Shown: positions 46,780-55,197 of the stretch, in pieces
How positions within the stretch are numbered: the first letter of the stretch is position 1
Layout: the number at the start of each line of letters is the position of its first letter
From: CAHJXF01 sp038225855
GTDB lineage: Bacteria; Pseudomonadota; Gammaproteobacteria; Burkholderiales; Burkholderiaceae_D
Reading direction: 5' to 3'
NCBI GenBank assembly: GCA_038225855.1
Contig: JBBRQU010000005.1
Span: 1-64,000 of the forward strand
DNA length: 64,000 bases
The notes under the pieces: model-generated
What the model saw: only the letters and a program-made list of their open reading frames with translations
Told to the model about the DNA's origin: nothing
Database searches by the model: none
Program-made: the position numbers and the translations under genes

Positions 46780-47361
46780 ATGAACAAACGCATAGCCCTC
46801 ACGATCGCGCTCGTCATCGTCACTGGATGTGCGAGCACGCCGCCGAATCCGAATCCTCGCGCCGGGCAGGAACAGAAACTCGCGAACGTCGATCTGCCGC
46901 GCTACATGGGCCGCTGGTATCTGATCGCCAACATTCCCTACTTCGGCGAGAAAAACTACGTCGCCAGTCGCGCCGAATGGACCTTGCGCGACGACGGCAA
47001 GATCGACGACGCGTATGTAGGGCGCAAGGGCGGCTTCGATCAGCCCGAGACGCGCCGCGAATTCGTCGACACGGTGGTGCCGAATACCAACAACGCACAC
47101 TGGCGCGTGCGGTTGTTCTGGCCGATCCATGTGAGCCAACTCACCCTGTATGTGGATGACGACTACGCATACACGCTGCTCGGTTATCCGGGCAAGAGCC
47201 TCGGCTGGATCTTCGCGCGCAAGCCCGAAATGGAGGACGCGAAGTATCGCGAACTGCTGGAGAAATTCGACGAGCAGGGCTATGACACGTCGCTCTTTCG
47301 GCGTGTGCCTCAGAAGCGCGAGCAGATCGGACTGCCGGGGTTCCAGTCACCGGAGAAATAG
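46780..47361 (+). CDS. Outer-membrane lipocalin (Blc family)
   Basis: 193 residues. Lipoprotein signal with lipobox VTGC (lipidated Cys near residue 17). Lipocalin motif 1 LPRYMGRWYLIANIPYFGE and later WIFARKPEMEDAKYRELLEKF are Blc-like. Binds lysophospholipids in E. coli; expected at the outer membrane. Transcribed alone. Confidence 0.92.
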   Translation: MNKRIALTIALVIVTGCASTPPNPNPRAGQEQKLANVDLPRYMGRWYLIANIPYFGEKNYVASRAEWTLRDDGKIDDAYVGRKGGFDQPETRREFVDTVVPNTNNAHWRVRLFWPIHVSQLTLYVDDDYAYTLLGYPGKSLGWIFARKPEMEDAKYRELLEKFDEQGYDTSLFRRVPQKREQIGLPGFQSPEK

Positions 47362-47406
47362 CGAGCGACCGTTTTGTCGGTCTCGGATCACCCAACGCTC
47401 CCGGGA

Positions 47407-47649
47407 CTATTCGATGCGGCATGTCGATGCGCGCGGCGAGCGATCCATCGCTCGCACGGCGATAGATGATGCGTTGAGGGAATCCGTGCTCGAGATTTTC
47501 GAACACGATTCCGTGTCGAGCCGCGCAAGCGAGCCGAATGAATCTTCGGGCTTGCCCGCCGGCTTGGCGGTGAAGACGAGGCGATCGCCTCCTTCCTGGA
47601 TGCGCATGTGTTCGTTCGACGCGAGCAACGCGAGAGCCATTGCAAACAT
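47407..47649 (-). pseudogene. DUF6265-like gene fragment with frameshift
   Basis: One frame (47512-47649) reads EHMRIQEGGDRLVFTAKPAG then KPEDSFGSLARLD; the next frame (47422-47511) continues GIVFENLEHGFPQRIIYRRA then SDGSLAARID. Joined, they give the C-terminal half of a DUF6265 protein (…RLVFTARPSGQ…VVFENPEHDFPQRI…). A single-base shift near 47510 breaks the frame, and the N-terminal half is missing. It lies between blc and polA. Confidence 0.65.
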
Positions 47650-47679
47650 CAGGGTACGACGTGTCTTGTTTCGACAGAC

Positions 47680-50502
47680 TCAATGCGCTTCATCCCAATT
47701 CCTCCCCGCGCCCAACTCCACTTCGAGCGGCACCTTGAGTTCCGCAACCGCGCCCATCAATGCCGGTACCTTCTCACGCACCGTCGCCAGTTCATCGTCC
47801 GGCACTTCGAGCACGAGTTCATCGTGCACCTGCATCACCATGCGCGTGGCAAGCGACTCGCGCTCGATCCAGTCCTGCACGGCGATCATCGAGCGCTTGA
47901 TGAGGTCCGCTGCTGTCCCTTGCATCGGCGCATTGATCGCCGCGCGTTCTGCGCCCGCGCGTCGCGGTCCGTTGGGACTGTTGATCTCCGAGAGCCATAG
48001 CCGTCGTCCGAACACCGTCTCCACATAGCCCTTCTCCTTGGCTTCGGCGCGCGTCTCCTGCATGTAGGTCGCGACGCCGGGATAGCGCGCGAAATAGCGG
48101 TCGATGTAGAGCTTGGCCGCGTCGCGCTCGATACCCAGGTTGCTCGCGAGTCCGAACACGCCCATGCCGTAGATGAGACCGAAGTTGATCACCTTCGCGT
48201 AGCGACGCTGCTCGCTCGTCACGTCGTCGGGTGCGACGTTGAAGACTTCGGACGCCGTGCGTCTATGCACGTCTTCGCCGTTCGCGAAGGCGGCGATCAA
48301 AGTAGCGTCGCCGGAGATGTGCGCCATGATCCGCAATTCGATCTGCGAGTAGTCCGACGACACGATGCTCGAGCCTTCGGGCGCGACGAAGGCCTCGCGG
48401 ATGCGGCGGCCTTCGGCGGTGCGGATCGGAATGTTCTGCAGGTTGGGATCGTTGGACGCGAGGCGTCCCGTGACCGCGACCGCCTGTGCGTAGTTGGTAT
48501 GCACACGCCCGGTCGCCGGGTTGACCATCTTCGGCAGCTTGTCTGTGTAGGTGCTCTTCAGCTTCGACAGTGCCCGGTGGTCGAGCAATACCTTGGGCAA
48601 TGGATAGTCGTTCGCAAGTTTCGCGAGCACGTCTTCGTCGGTCGAGGGTGCGCCGCTGGCGGTGCGGCGCGCGACCGGCAGCTTCAACTTGTCGAACAGC
48701 AGTTCGCCGATCTGTTTGGGCGAGCCGAGATTGAACGGCTGACCCGCGAGCTCGTAGGCCTTCGCTTCGAGTTCGGCCATGCGATTTCCAAGCTCGGTGC
48801 CCTGACGATTGAGCAGGTCGGCATCGATCAGCACGCCGTTGCGCTCGACCTTCTGCAACACCACCGAAGTCGGCAACTCGATCGTTTCGTAAACCAGATT
48901 CAACGTCGCGCTTGCCGCGATCGACGGATGGAGCGCGCGATGCACGCGCAACGTCAAGTCCGCATCCTCGGCGGCATAACGCGTCGCAACCTCGATCGCG
49001 ACTTCGTCGAAGCCGATCTGCTTGGCGCCCTTGCCGCAGATATCCTCGTAAGACACCAGGTCCTCGACTCCGACGTGACGGCGCGCGAGATCTTCGAGGC
49101 TGTGATTGCGGTGCGACTCGAACACGTACGACTGCAACAGCGTGTCGTGCGCAATGCCCGCGAGACGGATGCCGTGGTTCGCCAGCACGTGGGTGTCGTA
49201 CTTGAGGTTCTGGCCGACCTTCTTCTTGCTCGCGTCTTCGAGCCAGGGCTTGATGCGCGCGAGCGTTGCGTCGAAGTCCAGTTGCTTCGGGCCGCTCGCA
49301 TCCATCGTGCGATGCGCGAGCGGCAGATAAGCCGCGTGGCCGGGCTCGACCGAGAACGACATGCCGACCAGCTTGGCGCGCATCGGATCGAGCGAGGTGG
49401 TCTCGGTGTCGAACGCGGTGAGTTCGGCTGCATCGATGCGCGCGAGCCATTCGTCGAGCGCTGCGTTCGTGAGGATCGCTTCGTAGCGACGATCGACGTC
49501 GGCGCCGGGCCTAACCGCAGGTAAGGTTTCGTCGACCACGCCGCTTGCGCTCTGCTCGGCTGGCGTCTCGCCGGCAGCCTTGGTGGATGCATCTTCCTGC
49601 GACACTTCCCGCAACCACGTCTTGAACGCATAGCGATCGAAGAGTTCGATCAGCGCGTCGCGATCTTCTTCGCGCGGCGCGAGCGCGGCCGCGATGTCAG
49701 GCACTTCCTCGAGCGGACAATCGGTCTTCACCGTCACCAGCTTGCGACCCATCGGCAACCAGTCGAGCGCGCGCCGCAGGTTGTCGCCGACCGCGCCCTT
49801 CACCTCGGATGCGTGCGCGACGATCTCGTCGAGAGATCCGTATTGCGCGAGCCACTTGGCCGCGGTCTTGGGGCCGACCTTGTCCACGCCGGGAACGTTG
49901 TCGACGGTGTCGCCTACCAGCGTCAGGTAATCGACGATGCGATCGGGCGCGACGCCGAATTTGGCCTTGACTCCTTCGATGTCCAGCACTTCTCCCGCGC
50001 CGTACAAGCCCGATGCGGGGCCCGCGCCTGAACCGAACGTGGGTGGACGATTCATCGTGTTGATCAGGGTCACATGGTCGTTGACCAACTGCGCGAGATC
50101 CTTGTCGCCGGTCGAGACGATGGTGCGCAGGCCGGCAGCGGTCGCGCGGACCGCGAGCGTGCCGATCACGTCGTCGGCTTCGACGCGATCGATCATCAGG
50201 ATCGGCCAGCCGAGCGCCGCGACCACCGCATGGATCGGTGCGATCTGGCGCACCAGGTCCTCGGGCATCGCAGAGCGCGTGGCCTTGTAGTCGGGATACC
50301 AATCGTCGCGGAAGGTCTTGCCCGGAGCATCGAAGACGACGGCGCTATACTGTGCCGCCACATCCTGCTTCAAGCGGCGCAGCATGGACACCATGCCGTA
50401 AATGGCGCCGGTCGGCTCTCCCGCCTTGTTGCGCAGATCGGGCAGAGCGTGGAAGGCGCGATAGAGATAGCTCGAGCCGTCCACCAACAACAGCAAATCC
50501 AT
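47680..50502 (-). CDS. polA: DNA polymerase I
   Basis: 940 residues. N-terminal 5'-3' exonuclease (LLLVDGSSYLYRAFHALPDL, DKDLAQLV, GDTVDNVPGV). The 3'-5' exonuclease is intact: FDTETTSLD, KVGQNLKYDTHVL and YAAEDADL. Polymerase motifs A SSDYSQIELRIMAHISGD and C QVHDELVLEVP are present. ATG 50502 gives the standard MDLLLLVDGSSYLYR start; the longer frame to 50634 is not family sequence. The start codon abuts that of the divergent LOG gene. Confidence 0.97.
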   Translation of the reverse strand: MDLLLLVDGSSYLYRAFHALPDLRNKAGEPTGAIYGMVSMLRRLKQDVAAQYSAVVFDAPGKTFRDDWYPDYKATRSAMPEDLVRQIAPIHAVVAALGWPILMIDRVEADDVIGTLAVRATAAGLRTIVSTGDKDLAQLVNDHVTLINTMNRPPTFGSGAGPASGLYGAGEVLDIEGVKAKFGVAPDRIVDYLTLVGDTVDNVPGVDKVGPKTAAKWLAQYGSLDEIVAHASEVKGAVGDNLRRALDWLPMGRKLVTVKTDCPLEEVPDIAAALAPREEDRDALIELFDRYAFKTWLREVSQEDASTKAAGETPAEQSASGVVDETLPAVRPGADVDRRYEAILTNAALDEWLARIDAAELTAFDTETTSLDPMRAKLVGMSFSVEPGHAAYLPLAHRTMDASGPKQLDFDATLARIKPWLEDASKKKVGQNLKYDTHVLANHGIRLAGIAHDTLLQSYVFESHRNHSLEDLARRHVGVEDLVSYEDICGKGAKQIGFDEVAIEVATRYAAEDADLTLRVHRALHPSIAASATLNLVYETIELPTSVVLQKVERNGVLIDADLLNRQGTELGNRMAELEAKAYELAGQPFNLGSPKQIGELLFDKLKLPVARRTASGAPSTDEDVLAKLANDYPLPKVLLDHRALSKLKSTYTDKLPKMVNPATGRVHTNYAQAVAVTGRLASNDPNLQNIPIRTAEGRRIREAFVAPEGSSIVSSDYSQIELRIMAHISGDATLIAAFANGEDVHRRTASEVFNVAPDDVTSEQRRYAKVINFGLIYGMGVFGLASNLGIERDAAKLYIDRYFARYPGVATYMQETRAEAKEKGYVETVFGRRLWLSEINSPNGPRRAGAERAAINAPMQGTAADLIKRSMIAVQDWIERESLATRMVMQVHDELVLEVPDDELATVREKVPALMGAVAELKVPLEVELGAGRNWDEAH

Positions 50503-51282
50503 ATGAACGATCCGAAATTCGTGCCGACATTGCGCGAACTCGACGGCACTCGGCGCGGCACCTGGAACCGCGGAGAGCGCAATGAATTCGCAACCGGGAA
50601 AGCGCCTGCGACCAAGGCCCGCGAGTCGTGGCACGTGCTGGGAATTATGTCAGAGTTCATCGAGGCGGCTGAACGCCTGGCCAACATTCGCCCGGCTGTC
50701 AGCATCTTCGGTTCGGCGCGCATTCCCGCAGGCACGCCCGAATACATCCTCGCCGAGAAGATCGGACGGCTGCTGGCCGACTCGGGCTTCGCGGTCATCT
50801 CGGGCGGTGGACCCGGCCTGATGGAGGCGGCCAACAAGGGCGCGTTCGCAGGCAAGGCGCCTTCGGTGGGACTCAACATCGAATTGCCGCACGAACAGAG
50901 GGGCAACGACTATCAGGATGTCGCGCTGCGCTTTCGGCACTTCTTCTCGCGCAAGGTCGCGTTCGTAAAATACGCGTCGGCCTACGTCGTGATGCCTGGC
51001 GGCTTCGGCACACTCGACGAATTGAGCGAAGCGTTGACGCTGATTCAAACCGGCAAGACGCGCGTGATGCCGATCGTGCTGGTCGGGTCGGCCTTCTGGT
51101 CCGGGCTGATCGACTGGATGCGCGACCAGCTCGCGTCGCGCGGATTGATCCGGCCCGACGATCTCGACTTGATGCAGGTGGTCGACGAAGCGCAGGATGT
51201 GATCGACACCATCTTCGCGTTTTACGAGCGCCGCAGCCTCGCGCCGACGTCGAGCGAATTCGAACAGATGCTGTATCTGTGA
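50503..51282 (+). CDS. LOG family protein (TIGR00730)
   Basis: 259 residues. Catalytic-type motifs GGGPGLMEAAN (101-111) and PGGFGTLDE (165-173) with FFSRKVAF between. LOG proteins hydrolyse cytokinin ribotides or other nucleoside monophosphates; bacterial roles vary. The N-terminus up to ESWHVLGIMSEFIEAAERL agrees with Burkholderiales relatives, supporting ATG 50503, directly beside the divergent polA ATG. DUF2782 and thrB follow. Confidence 0.9.
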   Translation: MNDPKFVPTLRELDGTRRGTWNRGERNEFATGKAPATKARESWHVLGIMSEFIEAAERLANIRPAVSIFGSARIPAGTPEYILAEKIGRLLADSGFAVISGGGPGLMEAANKGAFAGKAPSVGLNIELPHEQRGNDYQDVALRFRHFFSRKVAFVKYASAYVVMPGGFGTLDELSEALTLIQTGKTRVMPIVLVGSAFWSGLIDWMRDQLASRGLIRPDDLDLMQVVDEAQDVIDTIFAFYERRSLAPTSSEFEQMLYL

Positions 51283-51292
51283 GGGAGAAATC

Positions 51293-51679
51293 ATGTTGAG
51301 CCGATCGAAGCGGCTGCGCTTCATGCGAGCTGGCGTTCATGGCGTGGTCGCGTTGCTCGCGGCCTCGAGCGCGAGCGCGCTGTTCGCGCAAACCCCGCCG
51401 AAAGATCTGCAACCGCTGCCCGACATTCCTCCCCCGCCCAAGCTGTCGTCCACGCCCTCGCCGGACGATCCCAACGAGCCGCAGGTCACCATTCGCCAGG
51501 AAGGCGAAAACAAGGTCGAGGAGTTTCGATCGAAGGGCCGCGTCTATGCGATTCGCGTCACGCCCAAGCTCGGCAAACCCTATTTGCTGATCGATCCCGA
51601 TGGCAAGGGCACGATGACCAGGGCCGAGGACATCGGCGGCGCAATGAGAGCGCCGCAATGGACCCTCTTCGAGTTCTGA
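51293..51679 (+). CDS. DUF2782 family exported protein
   Basis: 128 residues with a signal peptide (ending SALFAQ), a proline-rich linker, and a domain with PQVTIRQEGENKVEEFRSKG, VYAIRVTPKLGKPYLLID. Position next to thrB and polA is characteristic for this family. Function unknown. Confidence 0.9.
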   Translation: MLSRSKRLRFMRAGVHGVVALLAASSASALFAQTPPKDLQPLPDIPPPPKLSSTPSPDDPNEPQVTIRQEGENKVEEFRSKGRVYAIRVTPKLGKPYLLIDPDGKGTMTRAEDIGGAMRAPQWTLFEF

Positions 51680-51723
51680 AGACCGGCTCGCCCATGTTGC
51701 TCGACCGCTGACCGCGCATCCGC

Positions 51724-52764
51724 ATGGCGGTCTACACGGCGCTCGAAGAGAACGCGCTGACCACTTGGCTCGCGAGTCACGCGGTCGGCACGCTGCTCGA
51801 GTGTCGAGGCATTCACTCGGGCATCGAGAACAGCAACTACTTCGTGACGACCGCGAAGGATGGCGTCGCGCATCGTTTCGTGCTGACCTTGTTCGAGCGC
51901 CTCAACGCCGACGAGCTGCCCTTCTATCTTTCATTGATGCAATACCTCGCTGCGCACGGCGTGCCTTGTCCAGCACCGATTGCCAATCGAAGCGGCGCGC
52001 TCTGTTCGCCACTCGCGGGCAAGCCGGCGGCGCTGGTCACGCGGCTCGAAGGCCACTCTGTCTCGGTACCGGATGCGGCCCACTGCGCGGTGATCGGCGA
52101 CGCGCTCGCACACCTGCATCTCGCCGGTCAGCACTTTCCGCTCGCGCAGGCCAACCTGCGGGGCGTTGCCTGGTGGCAGCGAACGGCGAAACACGTCAGA
52201 CCTTTTCTCGACGATGCGCAGAAGGCCTTGCTCGATGGAGAAGTCGCATTGCAGACCGCGATGTGGGACGCAACCACCGGCACGCTTGCACGCGGGCCGA
52301 TTCATGCCGATCTGTTTCGCGACAACGCGCTCTTCCTCCAAGACGACGCGGGGTTGCCCACGGCGTCCCCCCACTTGGGCGGCATCATCGATTTCTATTT
52401 CGCGGGGTGCGACGCGTGGCTGCTCGACCTCGCGATCTGCGCGAACGACTGGTGCGTCGATCCGGCGAGCGGCGCCCTCGATCGCGCGCGCCTCGATGCG
52501 ATGATGCATGCGTACAGTCGCGCGCGTCCGTTGTCGCGCGACGAGCGCGCGGCGTTCGGGCTCGCGTTGCGCGCCGCGGCTCTGCGCTTCTGGCTGTCGC
52601 GTCTGGACGATCTGCACAGCCCTCGGCCCGCGGAAATCCTGACGCCGCATGACCCGCTGCATTTCGAGCGCATCCTGCGTCGCCGCCGCGACGAAGCGCT
52701 ATATGGCATCGACTGCGGCATCGACCTCGGCATCGACCGCGACATCGTCCCTCCTTCTCGTTGA
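51724..52764 (+). CDS. thrB: Homoserine kinase (ThrB, aminoglycoside-phosphotransferase fold)
   Basis: Phosphorylates homoserine in threonine synthesis. 346 residues; this is the APH-fold type, not the GHMP type of E. coli. MAVYTALEENALTTWLASH is the family start; catalytic HADLFRDN (194-201) and IDFYFAG (222-228). The C-terminus ends with a short repetitive tail (GIDCGIDLGIDRDI) encoded by a 12-base repeat. Five bases before the next gene. Confidence 0.95.
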   Translation: MAVYTALEENALTTWLASHAVGTLLECRGIHSGIENSNYFVTTAKDGVAHRFVLTLFERLNADELPFYLSLMQYLAAHGVPCPAPIANRSGALCSPLAGKPAALVTRLEGHSVSVPDAAHCAVIGDALAHLHLAGQHFPLAQANLRGVAWWQRTAKHVRPFLDDAQKALLDGEVALQTAMWDATTGTLARGPIHADLFRDNALFLQDDAGLPTASPHLGGIIDFYFAGCDAWLLDLAICANDWCVDPASGALDRARLDAMMHAYSRARPLSRDERAAFGLALRAAALRFWLSRLDDLHSPRPAEILTPHDPLHFERILRRRRDEALYGIDCGIDLGIDRDIVPPSR

Positions 52765-52768
52765 TCGC

Positions 52769-53749
52769 ATGCAGGCACTGAAACTCAAACCTTCGTTCGG
52801 CTGGATCTGGATCCGCGCGGGCTGGCGTCTGTTCCGTCGTCAACCATTGGCCTTCGTGGGATTGCTGTTTTTCTATTGGCTGCTGCTGCTGTCGGCCAGT
52901 GCGGTGATCGGTTGGATCGCGCATGGGATCGGCCTGCTCGTGCCCTGGCTCTCTGGCGATCTGATCGCGATGTTCGGCAGCTTGCTCGTCGCGCTTTTCA
53001 CGCCGGCTCTGACGGTCGGCTTCATGCAGGCGTGTCGTAGCGCCGAAGCCGGCCAGCCGGTTCATCCGTTGCTGTTGTTCGCGCCCTTTCGCTCCGGGAG
53101 GAAGACGCTCGGGTCCCTGCTGACGCTGGGCGCGATCCAGATGGTTGCGCTGGTCTGCATCGTGTTTCTGACCAGCGGCCTGGACACCCGCGGCCCCGAG
53201 GAGACAACGGCGAACACTGCCGCTTCGCAAGTCGCTGCATCCAAATCCCCGGACACGAAAGCCGCAGCGAGCGCGGATGCGCCTGCGGGTGCGGCTGCGG
53301 CTGCGGCTGCGGCTGCGGCTGCGAATGAAGCCGCGATCGCGGCCGATCAGGAAGCGATACGTCGTGAGGCGATCGCCCGGGCGATCCAGGGTCTCGCTTA
53401 TCTGCCGGTCGCGCTCCTGATGTGGTACGCGCCGATGCTGGCCGCGTGGCATGGATTGTCCGCAGGCAAGGCGCTGTTTTTTTCCGTGGTCGCGATATGG
53501 CGCAACCTCGGCGCTTTCATGGTCTACGGACTCGCGTGGCTTGCGATGTGGATGAGCTTCTCGGTTGCGATCGGATTGATTGCGAGCCTGATCGGCGTCG
53601 CAAACCTCGCCGCCGTGCTCGCGCTGCCACTGGTGATGCTGGTGCTGACGTGGATGTATTGCTCGGTCTATCCGAGCTACGCGACGGTGTTCGTCGAGGC
53701 GCCCGCAGCGCCCGAGCCTGCGACGCCGCCGGTCGACGAGGCGCACTGA
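52769..53749 (+). CDS. BPSS1780-like integral membrane protein
   Basis: 326 residues, about six membrane helices. The opening GWIWIRAGWRLFRRQPLAFV and the later SAGKALFFSVVAIWRNLGAF are typical of the BPSS1780 family of unknown function. A low-complexity Ala-rich loop (about residues 145-195) includes eleven consecutive Ala encoded by a GCGGCT-type repeat (53290-53323). Downstream of thrB. Confidence 0.85.
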   Translation: MQALKLKPSFGWIWIRAGWRLFRRQPLAFVGLLFFYWLLLLSASAVIGWIAHGIGLLVPWLSGDLIAMFGSLLVALFTPALTVGFMQACRSAEAGQPVHPLLLFAPFRSGRKTLGSLLTLGAIQMVALVCIVFLTSGLDTRGPEETTANTAASQVAASKSPDTKAAASADAPAGAAAAAAAAAAANEAAIAADQEAIRREAIARAIQGLAYLPVALLMWYAPMLAAWHGLSAGKALFFSVVAIWRNLGAFMVYGLAWLAMWMSFSVAIGLIASLIGVANLAAVLALPLVMLVLTWMYCSVYPSYATVFVEAPAAPEPATPPVDEAH

Positions 53750-53766
53750 ACCCGCGTGACGCCGTC

Positions 53767-53874
53767 GCCGTCGTCCCTGCGGCCTTTAGTCCCCGCGAAA
53801 GCGGTTTGAAGGGACCCGGTGTGGTTGACGTGCGGACGCCGCCGGATTCCCGCATGCGCGGGAACGACGACGGC
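53767..53874. repeat. Palindromic repeat with two internal hairpins (REP-like)
   Basis: Ends are inverted repeats GCCGTCGTC (53767-53775) and its complement (53866-53874). Inside are CCGC-GAAA-GCGG (53793-53804) and TTCCCGC-ATGC-GCGGGAA (53847-53864), the second a very common hairpin in Burkholderiales intergenic DNA. It lies between two convergent genes and abuts the stop codon at 53875. Confidence 0.6.
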
Positions 53875-54498
53875 TCACGTTTCTTCAGCCCACGTCTTCA
53901 CCGTGAAGCGCCCGTCGTCGACTTCGAGGCGATTGATCAGCGCGTTGGGGATGGAACACTTTCGCTCCCCATCGAGCGGCAAATCGTTGGCGGCGCGATA
54001 GAGCATGTCGAGCACGCCGCCGTGCGTGACGATCAGGATGGTTCGCTTCATTTCATCGTCCTGTCCGAGCGCACGTTCTTCTACTGCCGCGATCACGCGA
54101 ACCACACCGACGGCGCGCTCGAAGAATTCTGTCTGACTCTCGCCCTCGGGCATGCGGTGGCTTGCATCGCGAAGCCGCAACCGCTCCGCTTCTTCAGGAT
54201 GCTGCTCGAGGATCTCGGCGAACGTCTTGCCTTCGAGAAGGCCGTAGTTGCGCTCGCGCAGGAGCGGGTCTTGCCTGACCTCGAGGCCGAGCGCCGCCGC
54301 GAGCGGCAGGGCGGTGGCGAGCGCGCGCCCGAGGTCGCTCGAATAGACGGCCGAGATGGACTCACAGGCGAGAGCCGCGGCGAGTCGTGCGGCCTGCTCG
54401 ATGCCGGTCTCGTTCAACGCGATGTCGGTATGGCCCTGCAGTCTGCGGATGCGATTCCAGTCGGTCTCGCCGTGACGTACCGCGATCAGCTCGATCAC
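53875..54498 (-). CDS. Histidine phosphatase family protein (GpmB-like)
   Basis: 207 residues from GTG 54498, whose codon overlaps the stop of the upstream gene (GTGA). Phosphohistidine motif VRHGETDWN (residues 7-15), second catalytic part RERNYGLLEGKT, and VTHGGVLDML with the second His. Substrate could be a sugar phosphate or alpha-ribazole phosphate. Translationally coupled to the PEBP gene. Confidence 0.92.
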   Translation of the reverse strand: MIELIAVRHGETDWNRIRRLQGHTDIALNETGIEQAARLAAALACESISAVYSSDLGRALATALPLAAALGLEVRQDPLLRERNYGLLEGKTFAEILEQHPEEAERLRLRDASHRMPEGESQTEFFERAVGVVRVIAAVEERALGQDDEMKRTILIVTHGGVLDMLYRAANDLPLDGERKCSIPNALINRLEVDDGRFTVKTWAEET

Positions 54499-55160
54499 TT
54501 CGCCGAGGCGGAATCGGGCGCGGGCGTGAGCGCGGGGTTGAGGGTATAGAGCCCGGTGATCGCGGCCTGCTCGAGCACCTTGCCGGCCATCGCCGAGCGC
54601 ACCGCATCGCCGGTCACGCGGCCTGAGATGTCGAGTCGATCGGCCGACAACGCGTAGAGCGTGAACACGTAGTGATGCACGATGCTGTCGTTCCACGGCG
54701 GGCACGGGCCGTCGTAGCCGTAGTAGTCGCCCGCCATGTCGTGGTCGTTGGCGAACCAGCCGGTGTAGTCGTTGAGTCCGTGCAACGCGCCTTCGATCGG
54801 CTGGTGCGGAATCATCGGACCAGCCTTGCCGCGCGGCGTGACCTTGTGCGAGAACTGCCCGTCGTCGATGCCGCGCAGGTCGGCCGGCAAGTCGAACAGC
54901 ACCCAGTGTATGAAGTCGACCCGCGCAAGATCGGATGGCACAACGCGACCTTCCTGATTGACGTCTTCTGGGCGGCTCGGCACGTCGTAGTCGTGAACGA
55001 TCAGCGCGAACGAGCGCGTGCCGTCGGGTGCATCGTTCCACGCGAGATGCGGGTTGCGGTTTTCCGATAGCGTGATGCGGGATTTCGGAGCGATTTTTCC
55101 GAATGCGAATGCGCTCGGAATACTGGCGCCGTCGGTGAAGGACTCGCTCCAGAGTTTCAT
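54495..55160 (-). CDS. YbhB/YbcL family PEBP-like protein
   Basis: 221 residues, phosphatidylethanolamine-binding protein fold. LAWNDAPDGTRSFALIVHDYDVP and FIHWVLFDLPADLRGI (parts APDGTRSFALIVHDYD and HWVLFDLP), YDGPCPPWND and HHYVFTLYAL are family motifs. Function unknown in bacteria. ATG 55160 follows an AAGGTCAGC-type site. Confidence 0.9.
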   Translation of the reverse strand: MKLWSESFTDGASIPSAFAFGKIAPKSRITLSENRNPHLAWNDAPDGTRSFALIVHDYDVPSRPEDVNQEGRVVPSDLARVDFIHWVLFDLPADLRGIDDGQFSHKVTPRGKAGPMIPHQPIEGALHGLNDYTGWFANDHDMAGDYYGYDGPCPPWNDSIVHHYVFTLYALSADRLDISGRVTGDAVRSAMAGKVLEQAAITGLYTLNPALTPAPDSASAK

Positions 55161-55197
55161 GTGCTGACCTTGGTTGAATGATTGTGTGAACGCTTGC

